Below, piece after piece: positions 53,896 through 62,287 of a DNA stretch of 64,000 bases. How positions within the stretch are numbered: position 1 is the stretch's first letter; each line of letters starts with the position of its first letter. Made by a program: the position numbers and the translations under genes. Below the pieces are notes generated by a model. It did not search any database, was not told the origin of the DNA, and saw only the letters and a list, made by a program, of their open reading frames with translations. Origin of the DNA: Chthoniobacter flavus (GTDB lineage Bacteria; Verrucomicrobiota; Verrucomicrobiia; Chthoniobacterales; JACTMZ01); NCBI GenBank assembly GCA_945878135.1, contig CAMDUL010000015.1:1-64000 (forward strand). The letters run 5' to 3'.

Positions 53896-54336
53896 GTGCG
53901 CATCGCCGTCATCGCCGACACCCACAACCGCCTCCCGTCGTCCGTGCGCGCGGAATTGACCTCCGCCGACGAAATCTGGCACCTCGGCGACATCTGCGCC
54001 CCGGAGATCCTCAAAGAATTGCGCGGACTCGGCCCGCCCGTCCACGCCATCGGCGGGAATTGCGACCCGCGCGGCCTCGCTCCGGAAACCCTCACCCTGC
54101 AACGCGAGGGCCACATTTTTTTCCTGGTCCACGAACCCCCGCACTCGGTTCCGCCCGGCGCCGGATTCGCCCTGCATGGACACACCCACGTCCCCCGCGA
54201 CGAAAGCCTCCACGGCGTCCGCTACCTCAATCCCGGATCGGTCGGCAAACCCAACCACGGTGCGCCTTCCTCCTTCGCTTGGCTTGACCTCGAACCCGGC
54301 ACTGCCCCGCACTGGACCGTGGTCCGCGTCAACTGA
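53896..54336 (+). CDS. YfcE/MJ0936-type phosphodiesterase
   Basis: The 146-residue metallophosphoesterase carries the metal-binding set IAVIADTHNRLP, WHLGDICAPEIL, IGGNCDPRG, GHTHVPRD and LNPGSVGKP. Family members cleave artificial phosphodiesters; the natural substrate is unclear. The likely start is GTG at 53896, directly before the first strand; an ATG at 53860 adds 12 basic residues. It is divergent from hisC and followed by the inhibitor-like gene. Confidence 0.85.
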   Translation: MRIAVIADTHNRLPSSVRAELTSADEIWHLGDICAPEILKELRGLGPPVHAIGGNCDPRGLAPETLTLQREGHIFFLVHEPPHSVPPGAGFALHGHTHVPRDESLHGVRYLNPGSVGKPNHGAPSSFAWLDLEPGTAPHWTVVRVN

Positions 54337-54383
54337 CACCAAAGGTTGAGCACCTCCCCTTTTGCGCGCATAATTCCCCTTGC

Positions 54384-55100
54384 ATGAAACTCATCCTCGG
54401 AGCCGCAGCCTTGGTCATCGCCTTGGCGAACGCGCGAGCCCAAGACCCCGATCCCTCACCAAACGGCGAAGCCGCACCCCTCGTGGCGTCGCCGTCCCCA
54501 CCTCCAGCCTCTGTCGGGCAACTCCCCGACCCCGCTCCTTCGCCCGAACCTCCTCCCGCCGACGGCGCGAAGATGAAGGAGGAAGTCAACCTCGCCGAAA
54601 CCCCCACCGCGGACGACTTCACCATCACCCCGCCCGCCGACGAACCCGATGCCGGGAGCGCACCCGAAGTGACCGGCAAGCTCGAAGGCGACGAGGAAAC
54701 CACGCCCCGCCCCGCTGTGACCGGCACGGTCGAGGTCGGTGCCAAAGATCAAAACCAAGTCGTCCGCGCCGCCATCGGAAATCTGGTCCGCATCACCCTC
54801 GAGTCGAACCCGAGCACCGGATACAACTGGGAACTGCGCGACTTCGAATTCGGCGTGGCCGTTTTCCACAGCAGCGACCTCGTCGCCCGTGACAACGCGG
54901 GGAATGTCCTCTTCGGCGCCCCTGGGGACACCATGATCACGCTGCAAGCGGTCAAACCCGGCAGGCAGGACATCAAACTGGTCTACCGCCGCCAATGGGA
55001 ACCGCCCGACCAAGTCGCGGAGACCTTCCAATTCCAACTCGAAGTGGCCGGCGACCCCGCCGATTCCTCCGCACCCCCCGCAGCCACCCCTGTCCCGTGA
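54384..55100 (+). CDS. Secreted chagasin-like (I42) protease inhibitor
   Basis: The 238-residue protein has a signal peptide ([16 protein letters not shown]), a long Pro/Glu/Ala-rich linker (residues 20-115) and a C-terminal I42-type domain. The three chagasin loops are recognisable as [21 protein letters not shown] and the RQWEPP region, with the family strand [18 protein letters not shown]. Such domains block papain-type cysteine proteases. Its stop overlaps the thiG start by GTGA, an unrelated partner, which suggests operon packing rather than joint function. Confidence 0.82.
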   Translation: MKLILGAAALVIALANARAQDPDPSPNGEAAPLVASPSPPPASVGQLPDPAPSPEPPPADGAKMKEEVNLAETPTADDFTITPPADEPDAGSAPEVTGKLEGDEETTPRPAVTGTVEVGAKDQNQVVRAAIGNLVRITLESNPSTGYNWELRDFEFGVAVFHSSDLVARDNAGNVLFGAPGDTMITLQAVKPGRQDIKLVYRRQWEPPDQVAETFQFQLEVAGDPADSSAPPAATPVP

Positions 55101-55882
55101 GCCGGCCCCTGGTCATCGCCGGGCGCTCCTTCACCTCGCGCCTCCTCCTCGGCACCGGCAAGTTCGCCTCGAACGAACTCATGCGCGATGCCCTCGAAGC
55201 GAGTGGCACGCAAATCGTCACTGTCGCCCTCCGCCGTGCCGACCTGTCGGGCACGAATGACCCCTTCGCCAACATCCTCGATTTCATCGACCCGGAAAGA
55301 TATCTCCTTCTCCCCAACACGAGCGGAGCGATGAACGCCGACGAAGCCGTCCGCCTCGCCCGCCTCGCCGCCACCGCCGGACTCCCCAAGTGGGTCAAAC
55401 TCGAGATCCACCCCGACCCGCAATACCTCCTCCCCGACCCGATCGAAACCCTCCGAGCCACCGAAATCCTCGCCGCTGAAGGCTTCGCCGTCCTCCCCTA
55501 CATCAACGCCGACCCCGTCCTGGCCAAACGCCTCGAAGACGCCGGCGCCGCCACCGTCATGCCCCTCGGTTCGCCCATCGGGAGCAATCGCGGACTCGAA
55601 ACCCGCGCACAGATTTCGATCATCATCGAACAAGCCCGCGTTCCTGTCATAGTGGACGCCGGACTCGGCGCCCCCAGCCACGCCGCCGAAGCCCTCGAAC
55701 TCGGCGCCGATGCCGTCCTGATCAACACCGCCATCGCCGTGGCCGAAAACCCCGTGGCCATGGCCCGCGCCTTCCAAATGGCCGTCGAGTCCGGCCGCCT
55801 CGCCCGCGAAGCCGGCCTCCCCGCGCAGGAAGAATCCGCCATCCCCACCAGCCCCCTTACCGCCTTTCTCCAAAATGCGTGA
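55097..55882 (+). CDS. thiG: Thiazole synthase
   Basis: The 261-residue TIM-barrel enzyme forms the thiazole phosphate of thiamine from deoxyxylulose phosphate, dehydroglycine and ThiS thiocarboxylate. Motifs are [40 protein letters not shown], the Schiff-base lysine in [26 protein letters not shown] and [20 protein letters not shown]. The start is GTG at 55097, inside the preceding stop. Neither thiS nor thiF/thiH is next to it; thiE lies at 18849. The dsbD start overlaps its end by 8 bases. Confidence 0.95.
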   Translation: MSRPLVIAGRSFTSRLLLGTGKFASNELMRDALEASGTQIVTVALRRADLSGTNDPFANILDFIDPERYLLLPNTSGAMNADEAVRLARLAATAGLPKWVKLEIHPDPQYLLPDPIETLRATEILAAEGFAVLPYINADPVLAKRLEDAGAATVMPLGSPIGSNRGLETRAQISIIIEQARVPVIVDAGLGAPSHAAEALELGADAVLINTAIAVAENPVAMARAFQMAVESGRLAREAGLPAQEESAIPTSPLTAFLQNA

Positions 55883-58010
55883 CCTTCTTATGCGTCTTGT
55901 AGCGGCGGTCTATGACCGTCGGACCTTATCCCTTCTTCTTTTCACTCTCTCCTTCCTCGCCCCCACTTCCCCCTCCTTCGCCCAACTCCACCAAGGCCAA
56001 AAACTGGTCGAGGCCTCCCTCCTCGCCGACACCACCGCCCTCGTCCCCGGCCAACCCTTCCGCCTCGGCCTCCTCCTCCGCATGGCCCCCGGGTGGCACA
56101 CCTATTGGCAAAACCCCGGCGACTCGGGCCTCGCCACCACCTTCGACCCGCAACTTCCCGCCGGCTTCACCGTTGGCGACATCACCTGGCCGCTGCCCAA
56201 ACGCCTGGTCGAACCCGGTGACATCCAAGTCTACGCCTACAAAAACGAGGTCCTCCTCGTCCGCACCATCACACCCCCGGCCGCGATCGAAGCCAACGAA
56301 ATCACCATTCCCGCCAAATCTTCCTGGCTGGTCTGTGAAGCGATCTGCATCCCGGGCAAAGCCGATGTGCAACTGACACTTCCCGTTGCAACGTCCGCGG
56401 CGCCCGCCAACGCCGACCTCTTCGCCCGCTTCGCCGCGCTGACCCCGTCGGCCGACCAGCCGCCGTTCGAAATCGCATGGACCCCCACCGCGACCGGATG
56501 GAACCTCGGACTCCGCAACGCGACCGGCGCCACCCGCGCCGACTTCTACCCGTTCGCCGACGACAAACACCCCGTCGGCCACACCGCGGCACGCGACCTC
56601 GTCGCCGGTGCCGCCGACCTGGCCATCCCTGTGGCCGGCTCCGCCCCGGTGCGAGGCATCGTCGCGCTGGAAAACGGACAACGCCGCGGATGGATCGTCG
56701 AAAGCACCTCCGCCGCCCCTCCCGCCGCGGCCCGAGTCCAAACACCCGCGGCCAAAAGCGGACTCTGGACCTACCTCCTTTTCGGTTTCATCGGCGGCTT
56801 CATCCTCAACCTCATGCCCTGCGTCCTCCCGGTCATCTCGCTGAAAATTTTCGGCTTCATGCGCCAAGCCGGCGACTCGCGGGCCGACATCTTCAAACAC
56901 GGCCTTGCCTTCACCGCGGGCATCTTCCTCTGGTTCCTCGGACTGGCCGCGGTGATCATCGCCCTCAAATCCGCCGGCAGCGAGGTGACCTGGGCCTTCC
57001 AGTTCCAGAATCCGTGGTTCAACTTTGTCATAGGCGCCGTCGTTTTCCTGTTCGCCCTCAATCTTTTCGGCGTCTTCGAGATCGTCCTCCCCGGACGGGC
57101 CTCGCAGGGCATCGCCGAGGCCGGCAGCCACGGCGGACTGGGCGGATCCTTCGCCCAAGGCATCCTTGCCACTTTGCTGGCCACCCCGTGCACCGCGCCC
57201 TTCCTCGGCACCGCGCTCGGCTTCGCCTTCAGCCAGACCTCGGCCGTCATCGCGGCCATGTTCGCTTCCATCGCCGCCGGCATGGCCTTTCCCTACCTCC
57301 TGCTCTCCGCGCAACCCGGATGGATGAAATTCCTCCCCAAGCCCGGCGCCTGGATGGAACGGCTCAAGCAATTCATGGGCTTCCCCCTCGCCGCCACCTT
57401 GCTCTGGTTGCTTTATGTCATCGGACAACAACGCGGCACCGAAGCCGTCATCTGGGCCTCCGCCGCCTACCTCTGCCTCGCCCTCGCCGCCTGGCTCTAC
57501 GGCGCGTTCCTCGGACCCCTTTCCTCCGGCCGCGCCAAAACCCTCGCCACCCTCGGCATCGCCCTCTCGCTTCTCCTCGGACTCGGCTATTTCACCGGCA
57601 ACCTCTTCGCCCGGGCCGCCGCCACCACCCCGGAAAAATCCGCCTTGGTTCCCGCCGACGGCATGCCCTGGGTCCCGTATTCCGAAGCCGAACTGCAACG
57701 CCTCCTCGCCGGGGGCAAACCCGTCTTCCTCGATTTCACCGCCGACTGGTGCATCACCTGCAAGTTCAACATGCGCACCGCGATCGACACCAAAGCCGTC
57801 CGCGCCGCCTTCGAAAAACTGGGCATCGTCCCCATGCTTGCCGACTGGACCAACAGCAACCCCGAGATCACCAAAAAGCTGGCCCAATTTGACAGGGTCG
57901 GTGTCCCGTTTTACCTGTTCTATCCCGCCGGACGGGCCGATAAACCGGTCATCCTTCCGGAACTGCTCACCGAGCAAATCCTTCTCCGCGCCATCGGCGC
58001 ACAACCCTGA
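55875..58010 (+). CDS. dsbD: Thiol:disulfide interchange protein DsbD
   Basis: The 711-residue protein carries electrons from cytosolic thioredoxin to the periplasm. It has a signal region, an N-terminal periplasmic domain (about residues 35-270; [35 protein letters not shown]), an eight-helix core with [17 protein letters not shown] and [18 protein letters not shown], and a C-terminal thioredoxin domain with [12 protein letters not shown] (Cys626, Cys629). The first codons encode LVAAVYDRR, the translation of a REP-type repeat, so the natural leader may have been altered. A second in-frame ATG lies at 55890. The secreted redoxin gene follows after 11 bases. Confidence 0.93.
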   Translation: MRDLLMRLVAAVYDRRTLSLLLFTLSFLAPTSPSFAQLHQGQKLVEASLLADTTALVPGQPFRLGLLLRMAPGWHTYWQNPGDSGLATTFDPQLPAGFTVGDITWPLPKRLVEPGDIQVYAYKNEVLLVRTITPPAAIEANEITIPAKSSWLVCEAICIPGKADVQLTLPVATSAAPANADLFARFAALTPSADQPPFEIAWTPTATGWNLGLRNATGATRADFYPFADDKHPVGHTAARDLVAGAADLAIPVAGSAPVRGIVALENGQRRGWIVESTSAAPPAAARVQTPAAKSGLWTYLLFGFIGGFILNLMPCVLPVISLKIFGFMRQAGDSRADIFKHGLAFTAGIFLWFLGLAAVIIALKSAGSEVTWAFQFQNPWFNFVIGAVVFLFALNLFGVFEIVLPGRASQGIAEAGSHGGLGGSFAQGILATLLATPCTAPFLGTALGFAFSQTSAVIAAMFASIAAGMAFPYLLLSAQPGWMKFLPKPGAWMERLKQFMGFPLAATLLWLLYVIGQQRGTEAVIWASAAYLCLALAAWLYGAFLGPLSSGRAKTLATLGIALSLLLGLGYFTGNLFARAAATTPEKSALVPADGMPWVPYSEAELQRLLAGGKPVFLDFTADWCITCKFNMRTAIDTKAVRAAFEKLGIVPMLADWTNSNPEITKKLAQFDRVGVPFYLFYPAGRADKPVILPELLTEQILLRAIGAQP
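55896..55922 (+). repeat. REP-type half element inside the dsbD leader
   Basis: The stretch CTTGTAGCGGCGGTCTATGA continues to CCGTCGG and folds as CGGCGGTC-TAT-GACCGTCG with one mismatch. It shares TTGTAGCGGCGG with the long palindrome at 18779. It is read as codons for LVAAVYDRR, a string that I recall from many unrelated predicted proteins that begin in such repeats. Confidence 0.7.
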
Positions 58011-58021
58011 ACAACACAACC

Positions 58022-58624
58022 ATGAAACATATCCTCAAATCCACCCTCGCCCTTCTCGTCGCGGCCGGCACCGCCGTCGCCGCCCCATCCGTCGGACAGC
58101 CCGCCCCCGAATTCACCCTCACCGACTCCAACGGCCAAAGCCACAATCTGTCCGACTTCAAAGGAAAATTCGTCGTCCTCGAGTGGCTCAACCACGGCTG
58201 CCCGTTCGTGCAGAAGCACTATGACGGCGGCAACATGCAGGGTCTGCAGAAAGAATACACCGGCAAGGATGTCGTCTGGCTCTCCATCGTCTCTTCCGCC
58301 CCCGGCAAACAGGGAAACATGAGCCCCGAAGAAACCAACAAGACCAAGGAAGAAAAAGGCTCGGCCGCCACCGCCATTCTCATCGACGAAGACGGCACCG
58401 TGGGCAAACTCTACGATGCCAAAGTCACGCCCGAACTCTTCGTCATCAACCCCGAAGGCACCCTCATCTACGCCGGCGCGATCGACGACAAAAAGTCCGT
58501 CGATGCCGCCGACGTCGCCGGGGCGAGGAACTACGTCAAACAAGCCCTCGACGAAGCCATGGCCGGAAAACCCGTTTCGACTCCCCAGACCGAAGCCTAC
58601 GGCTGCTCGGTCAAATACAACTGA
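58022..58624 (+). CDS. Secreted thioredoxin-fold (redoxin) protein
   Basis: The 200-residue protein has a signal peptide (LALLVAAGTAVA), then the AhpC/TSA-like opening VGQPAPEFTLTDSNGQSHNL with SDFKGKFVVLEWLNHGCPFV. Cys60 in NHGCPFV is the only cysteine of the active-site loop, placed as in peroxiredoxin-like or reductase-fed proteins. VTPELFVINPEGTLIYAGAI is the cis-proline region. It lies 11 bases after dsbD, which may keep its cysteine reduced, so a periplasmic antioxidant or thiol-transfer role is likely. Confidence 0.85.
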   Translation: MKHILKSTLALLVAAGTAVAAPSVGQPAPEFTLTDSNGQSHNLSDFKGKFVVLEWLNHGCPFVQKHYDGGNMQGLQKEYTGKDVVWLSIVSSAPGKQGNMSPEETNKTKEEKGSAATAILIDEDGTVGKLYDAKVTPELFVINPEGTLIYAGAIDDKKSVDAADVAGARNYVKQALDEAMAGKPVSTPQTEAYGCSVKYN

Positions 58625-58639
58625 CCGGGGCCGTTTGCC

Positions 58640-58669
58640 GCGGACAGCCCCGGACACGGTGCTGTCCGC
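58640..58669. terminator. Nine-base-pair hairpin after the redoxin gene
   Basis: GCGGACAGC (58640-58648) pairs perfectly with GCTGTCCGC (58661-58669) around a 12-base loop, between two converging genes. There is no T run, so termination is uncertain. Confidence 0.4.
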
Positions 58670-58687
58670 ATCGCCTTGGGGCGACGC

Positions 58688-59038
58688 TCACCGCGGGCTG
58701 CGCGCCAGCACGGTCAAGCTGGCCAACGAGGCGAGCAGCATCAGCGTGATCAGAGAGGACGCGAAAAATTTCGGCTCACCCGCGGAATAGGCCATCCACC
58801 CGGCGATCGAACGCCAAGTGAAGGCCACGACCAGCAGGCACGTGCTGACCCACGCCGCGGCCTTGGCCCGGGCGAACCCACGCAGCATCAGCACACCCCA
58901 AAGTGCGGACAGGCCGCCGAACGTTCCCCCCGAAATGAGAGCCGTCTTGGCCGCGGCCGGATTGGACAAGTAGCCCGCCACCCCGCAAAGGATCAAAAAA
59001 ATCCCGAACCCGACAAACCAACGACCGGTAAAACTCAT
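58688..59038 (-). CDS. TMEM14/UPF0136-like small membrane protein
   Basis: The 116-residue protein has four hydrophobic helices: RWFVGFGIFLILCGVAGYL, ALISGGTFGGLSALWGVLML, AAAWVSTCLLVVAFTWRSIA and a last one after a Lys-Phe-Phe turn. The glycine-rich first helices with GYL and the helical spacing fit the TMEM14/UPF0136 family found in bacteria and eukaryotes. Bacterial function is unknown. The ATG at 59036-59038 starts MSFTGRW; another ATG lies 5 codons upstream. It is the only gene between the redoxin and vapC. Confidence 0.7.
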   Translation of the reverse strand: MSFTGRWFVGFGIFLILCGVAGYLSNPAAAKTALISGGTFGGLSALWGVLMLRGFARAKAAAWVSTCLLVVAFTWRSIAGWMAYSAGEPKFFASSLITLMLLASLASLTVLARSPR

Positions 59039-59129
59039 CGTCGCATTGTCCAAAACCCCCCCCTATCCACACAAGGGGGATTCAGACGTCCTTCTCGGGA
59101 TCATCCGAACACGCTGCAAAAATCCTCGA

Positions 59130-59537
59130 CTACTCGACCGACGGCCACCGGCAGCCCAGCTTGCGAAAATGCTCGTCGTCGGCAATCGCCTCCTGGCAAC
59201 CGCGGGCGGCCATCGCCTCGAACGAAACGCAGTCCGTCAAACTAAGCCTGCGCTCCCGTGCCTGACGCGCCCGCGCCGCCCCGAGCCGGTGCAACGACTC
59301 CTCGACCCAAGTCACCTCGCACAGCGGCAAGAGTCCCCGCAGCCAATCCTCCACCGCCTCCCAGCCGAGCCGCGCTTGGATCAAAGCCCAAGATTCGTGC
59401 ACGACGTAGCTGGTGGTGAAAAGTTGCCACCGTTCATCCCGGGCGCGCAGGAAGAGTTCGCGGGCCTTTGCATGGAACGGATCCGAGCGATCAAGAAAAG
59501 CGTAGAACCCGCTGGTGTCGATAAACACCGGATTCAT
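59130..59537 (-). CDS. vapC: VapC-type PIN-domain toxin
   Basis: The 135-residue RNase-like toxin has the PIN acidic set: Asp7 in FIDTSGFYAFLD, Glu48 in VVHESWAL, Asp102 in SLTDCVSF and Asp120/121 in IADDEHF. VapC toxins cut tRNAs or rRNA when not held by their antitoxin. The start overlaps the antitoxin stop by ATGA, typical of these pairs. The domain looks intact. Confidence 0.92.
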   Translation of the reverse strand: MNPVFIDTSGFYAFLDRSDPFHAKARELFLRARDERWQLFTTSYVVHESWALIQARLGWEAVEDWLRGLLPLCEVTWVEESLHRLGAARARQARERRLSLTDCVSFEAMAARGCQEAIADDEHFRKLGCRWPSVE

Positions 59538-59767
59538 CGAATCGACTCGACCCAGTCGCGATCATGCGCCTTCAGATCATCGCACGCCCGCTGCTCATAC
59601 TTGCCGGCCAAATCCTCCAAAGCCGGGACGGCGAGCTGACCGGACCGCCGCAAAACTAAGGACAATCCTTCCCTGACCAGAGCCGATAAACTCCGCGAGG
59701 TTCGTGCACTCTCCTGCTTCGCGGCACGGTATTGCCACTCTTCCAACTGCACTTGAGTCTTTATCAT
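59534..59767 (-). CDS. vapB: VapB-type antitoxin (ribbon-helix-helix-like)
   Basis: The 77-residue protein begins MIKTQVQLEEWQYRAAKQES, a ribbon-helix-helix pattern with a short strand KTQVQL and helices around ARTSRSLSALVREGLSLVLR, and continues into a toxin-binding tail (LEDLAGKYEQRACDDLKAHD). It neutralises VapC and should repress its own promoter. I chose the ATG at 59765-59767 because a strong promoter occupies the bases just upstream; the alternative TTG at 59785 would fall within the promoter. Confidence 0.85.
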   Translation of the reverse strand: MIKTQVQLEEWQYRAAKQESARTSRSLSALVREGLSLVLRRSGQLAVPALEDLAGKYEQRACDDLKAHDRDWVESIR

Positions 59768-59773
59768 GATGTC

Positions 59774-59801
59774 ATCATATTGCAAGATGCCATTATGTCA
59801 A
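59774..59801 (-). promoter_or_regulatory. vapBC promoter with ATGNCAT repeats, leaderless geometry
   Basis: On the minus strand TTGACA (59796-59801) and TATGAT (59774-59779) are 16 bases apart, a near-consensus promoter. The vapB ATG begins 6 bases after the -10 element, so the mRNA should start at or next to A of ATG. Three ATGNCA(T/A) elements (59769-59775, 59787-59793, 59795-59801) overlap the promoter and are likely operator half-sites for VapB. Confidence 0.65.
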
Positions 59802-59991
59802 CTTTTCGCGGTGTTCGGGTTTCCTGCCTGCCCTGTGGCGCCCGGAGTGTCTTGGTGGAATTCCCAATGGTCCTAACTCCGCTCTACCTGTCCGGGACGT
59901 AGGACGCGCGTGTCCGCGGGAGATACAGCAGACGAACGAACCGCGCGTGCCTACCGGACAAGGGCAAAGCCCGCAAAAGTTCCGGTTGCCC

Positions 59992-61449
59992 TCACCCCAA
60001 CTTTTCCGCCAAGAGATCCCCGACCATCGCCGGGTTCGCCTTGCCCTTGGAGAGCTTCATCACTTGGCCCTTGAGGAAGTTGAGCGCGGCGCCCTTCCCC
60101 GCTTGGTAGTCGGTGACGGACTGCGGGTTGGCCGCGATGACCTCGTCGCACAGCGCCCCGATGGCTCCGGCATCGCTTTCCTGCTTGAGGCCTTTCTCTT
60201 CGACGATGACCGATGGGTCGCGTCCGGTGGCGAACATGTCGGCGAAGACTTCTTTGGCCTGCTTGCCGTTGATCTGGCCGCCGGCGACCAACGCGACCAG
60301 CGCGTCCAGCTGCGCGGGCTGGACCGGACACTCGGCAACGGACTTGTCGGCCGTCGAAAGCGTGCTCTGCAGGTCGTTGAGGATCCAGTTGGCCAGGAGC
60401 TTGCCGCGCGGAGAGCCGGTGGCGGCTTTTTCGAAGTAGGCGCCCAGCTCGAGGTTGTCCGCCAACACGGCGGCATCGTACTCGCTCACGCCGAAGTCTT
60501 TCTCGTAGCGCGCCCGCTTCTGCGCCGGCGTCTCGGGAAGCAGTTCCTTCGCCGCGGCGAGGAGCTTGTCCGTTTTCACCGGCATCAGATCCGGATCGGG
60601 GAAATAGCGGTAGTCATGGGCCGATTCCTTGATGCGCATGAGCTGCGTCTCGCCCAGATCGTCGTCCCAGCGCCGGGTTTCCTGCTGGAGCGAGCCGCCG
60701 CCGCGCAATATCCCGATCTGACGGTCGATTTCGTAGGCCAGCGCGCGGCGCACACCGCTGATCGTGTTCAAATTCTTCAGCTCGATCTTCGTGCCGAACT
60801 TTTCCGTGCCGACCGGACGCACCGACACGTTCACATCGCAACGCATCTGGCCTTTTTCCATGTCCGCATCGGAGACGCCGGCATAGATGAGATGCTGTTT
60901 GAGGGACGTCAGGTAGGCGAAGGCCTCCTCGGGATTGGCGATTTCCGCCTCGGAGACAATTTCCATCAGCGGCGTGCCGGCCCGGTTGAAGTCGATGCCC
61001 GAGGCGGTCTCGAGGTGGAAACTCTTGGCCACATCCTCCTCGAGATGGATGCGGGTCAGATGGATCACTTTGTTCTTAGTCGCGATGTTTTTCTGGGCGT
61101 CTTTCGGATAGGCCAGATCGTGCAGCGGCACGCCACCGCCGAGGCAGAGCGGCATGTCGTATTGCGAAATCTGGTAGTTCTTCGGCATGTCCGGGTAGTA
61201 ATAGCTCTTGCGGTCGAACTTGCAGACGTCGGCGATTTTGCAGCCGAGCATGAGACCGGTCAGGATGGTCAGTTTGAGCGCCTCCTCGTTCATCGCCGGC
61301 AAAGCGCCGGGGAGGCCGAGGCAGACCGGACAGGTGTGCGTGTTCGGCGTGGCGCCGTATTCCACCGGACAGGCGCAGAACATCTTGCTGCGCGTCTTGA
61401 GCTGCACGTGGACCTCGAGTCCGATGGTGGCGGTGTATTCCTGGCTCAT
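59992..61449 (-). CDS. gatB: Asp/Glu-tRNA amidotransferase subunit B
   Basis: The 485-residue subunit activates misacylated Glu-tRNA-Gln or Asp-tRNA-Asn for amidation. It begins YTATIGLEVHVQLKTRSKMF with CACPVEYGATPNTHTCPVCL (zinc cysteines), PGALPAMNEEALKL, RKSYYYPDMPKNYQISQYD and FNRAGTPLMEIVSEAEIANP. A C-terminal YqeY-like tail (residues about 405-485) binds tRNA. The ATG at 61447-61449 overlaps the stop of the CvpA-like gene. gatA and gatC are not in the window. Confidence 0.97.
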   Translation of the reverse strand: MSQEYTATIGLEVHVQLKTRSKMFCACPVEYGATPNTHTCPVCLGLPGALPAMNEEALKLTILTGLMLGCKIADVCKFDRKSYYYPDMPKNYQISQYDMPLCLGGGVPLHDLAYPKDAQKNIATKNKVIHLTRIHLEEDVAKSFHLETASGIDFNRAGTPLMEIVSEAEIANPEEAFAYLTSLKQHLIYAGVSDADMEKGQMRCDVNVSVRPVGTEKFGTKIELKNLNTISGVRRALAYEIDRQIGILRGGGSLQQETRRWDDDLGETQLMRIKESAHDYRYFPDPDLMPVKTDKLLAAAKELLPETPAQKRARYEKDFGVSEYDAAVLADNLELGAYFEKAATGSPRGKLLANWILNDLQSTLSTADKSVAECPVQPAQLDALVALVAGGQINGKQAKEVFADMFATGRDPSVIVEEKGLKQESDAGAIGALCDEVIAANPQSVTDYQAGKGAALNFLKGQVMKLSKGKANPAMVGDLLAEKLG

Positions 61450-62276
61450 GGCGTGGGAACCGGCGAAGGTGCCGATTCCTGCAGGGCGTAGTCGAGCGCA
61501 TTTTCCAGCGGGAAGGCCTTGAAGGCGTCCTGCACGGACGGATCGGCGGCGACTTCGGCGAGTTTGGCGCTGGTCAAGAGCGAGAGGTAGTTCCCCTCGG
61601 ACGCCGCCCCGACCACCGCCGGGTCGGTCAACAACTCCATGACTTCCGGCCGGGCCAGCAGTCGCTGCGTCTCGGGATAGGCAAAAAACCGGGCCGTGGC
61701 CCCGGGCGAGCGTGTCACGCGGAGCAACTTGGTCAGCAGGCCGTAGACGTTGGACGGCACGATGTCGACCTTCTCGACCAGGCGACCGGTCGCTCCTTCC
61801 TCGAGGGATTCCTTGATGGCGACAAACGACCCGCCACCGGGCGCAGCCGGTTCGGCGGCGGCCCAAGCGCCCAAAGTGCGGAAGAGGGAGAGTCCGCCCC
61901 ACAGGACGAGCAAGCCGAAGATCAGCCCGAAAAGCCCGCCGCCCATCCCGTAGAGAAGCCGCACCATCCCGGCACGTTGCTGGGAGGTCTTTTTGAAGAG
62001 CACCGAGGAGAGCGTCACTGCGGCGACGTAAAAGGCAAGGCCCGCGGTGAATCCGAAGATCAGCCGGCCGACAGGCACAGGGAACGGAACCACCCGGTCG
62101 GAAACAAAACCCGTCATCCAGGCAAAAATCCACCCGATCCCGCCGGCCGTGAGCAAAGCCATCACGCTCACCCCGTGCCGCACCACCCCGCGCCGCCAAC
62201 CGCGCCAGATCTCGAAAAGTAAATACAGTCCGGCCATCAACCAGAGCGAGGAAAGGGGGATGGGAAGAGGCGGCAT
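61446..62276 (-). CDS. CvpA-like membrane protein
   Basis: The 276-residue protein has four N-terminal helices (including SSLWLMAGLYLLFEIWRGWR, GVSVMALLTAGGIGWIFAWM, LIFGFTAGLAFYVAAVTLSS and a glycine-rich GMGGGLFGLIFGLLVLWGGL), the pattern of CvpA/colicin V production proteins. A 130-residue soluble tail (residues about 145-276) follows, with helices such as LARPEVMELLTDPAVVGAAS. CvpA influences envelope homeostasis; its mechanism is unclear. It overlaps gatB by ATGA and is preceded by the oxidoreductase gene with an 11-base gap. Confidence 0.7.
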   Translation of the reverse strand: MPPLPIPLSSLWLMAGLYLLFEIWRGWRRGVVRHGVSVMALLTAGGIGWIFAWMTGFVSDRVVPFPVPVGRLIFGFTAGLAFYVAAVTLSSVLFKKTSQQRAGMVRLLYGMGGGLFGLIFGLLVLWGGLSLFRTLGAWAAAEPAAPGGGSFVAIKESLEEGATGRLVEKVDIVPSNVYGLLTKLLRVTRSPGATARFFAYPETQRLLARPEVMELLTDPAVVGAASEGNYLSLLTSAKLAEVAADPSVQDAFKAFPLENALDYALQESAPSPVPTP

Positions 62277-62287
62277 GTCAGGGTCTC

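Noticed and set aside
55926-58019. 697-codon minus-strand ORF opposite dsbD
   Set aside because: It is Gly/Glu/Asp-rich without domains and fully explained as the complement of dsbD.
59947-61491. 514-codon plus-strand ORF opposite gatB
   Set aside because: Low-complexity Arg/Val/Leu composition with no motif, whereas gatB has every family signature on the other strand.
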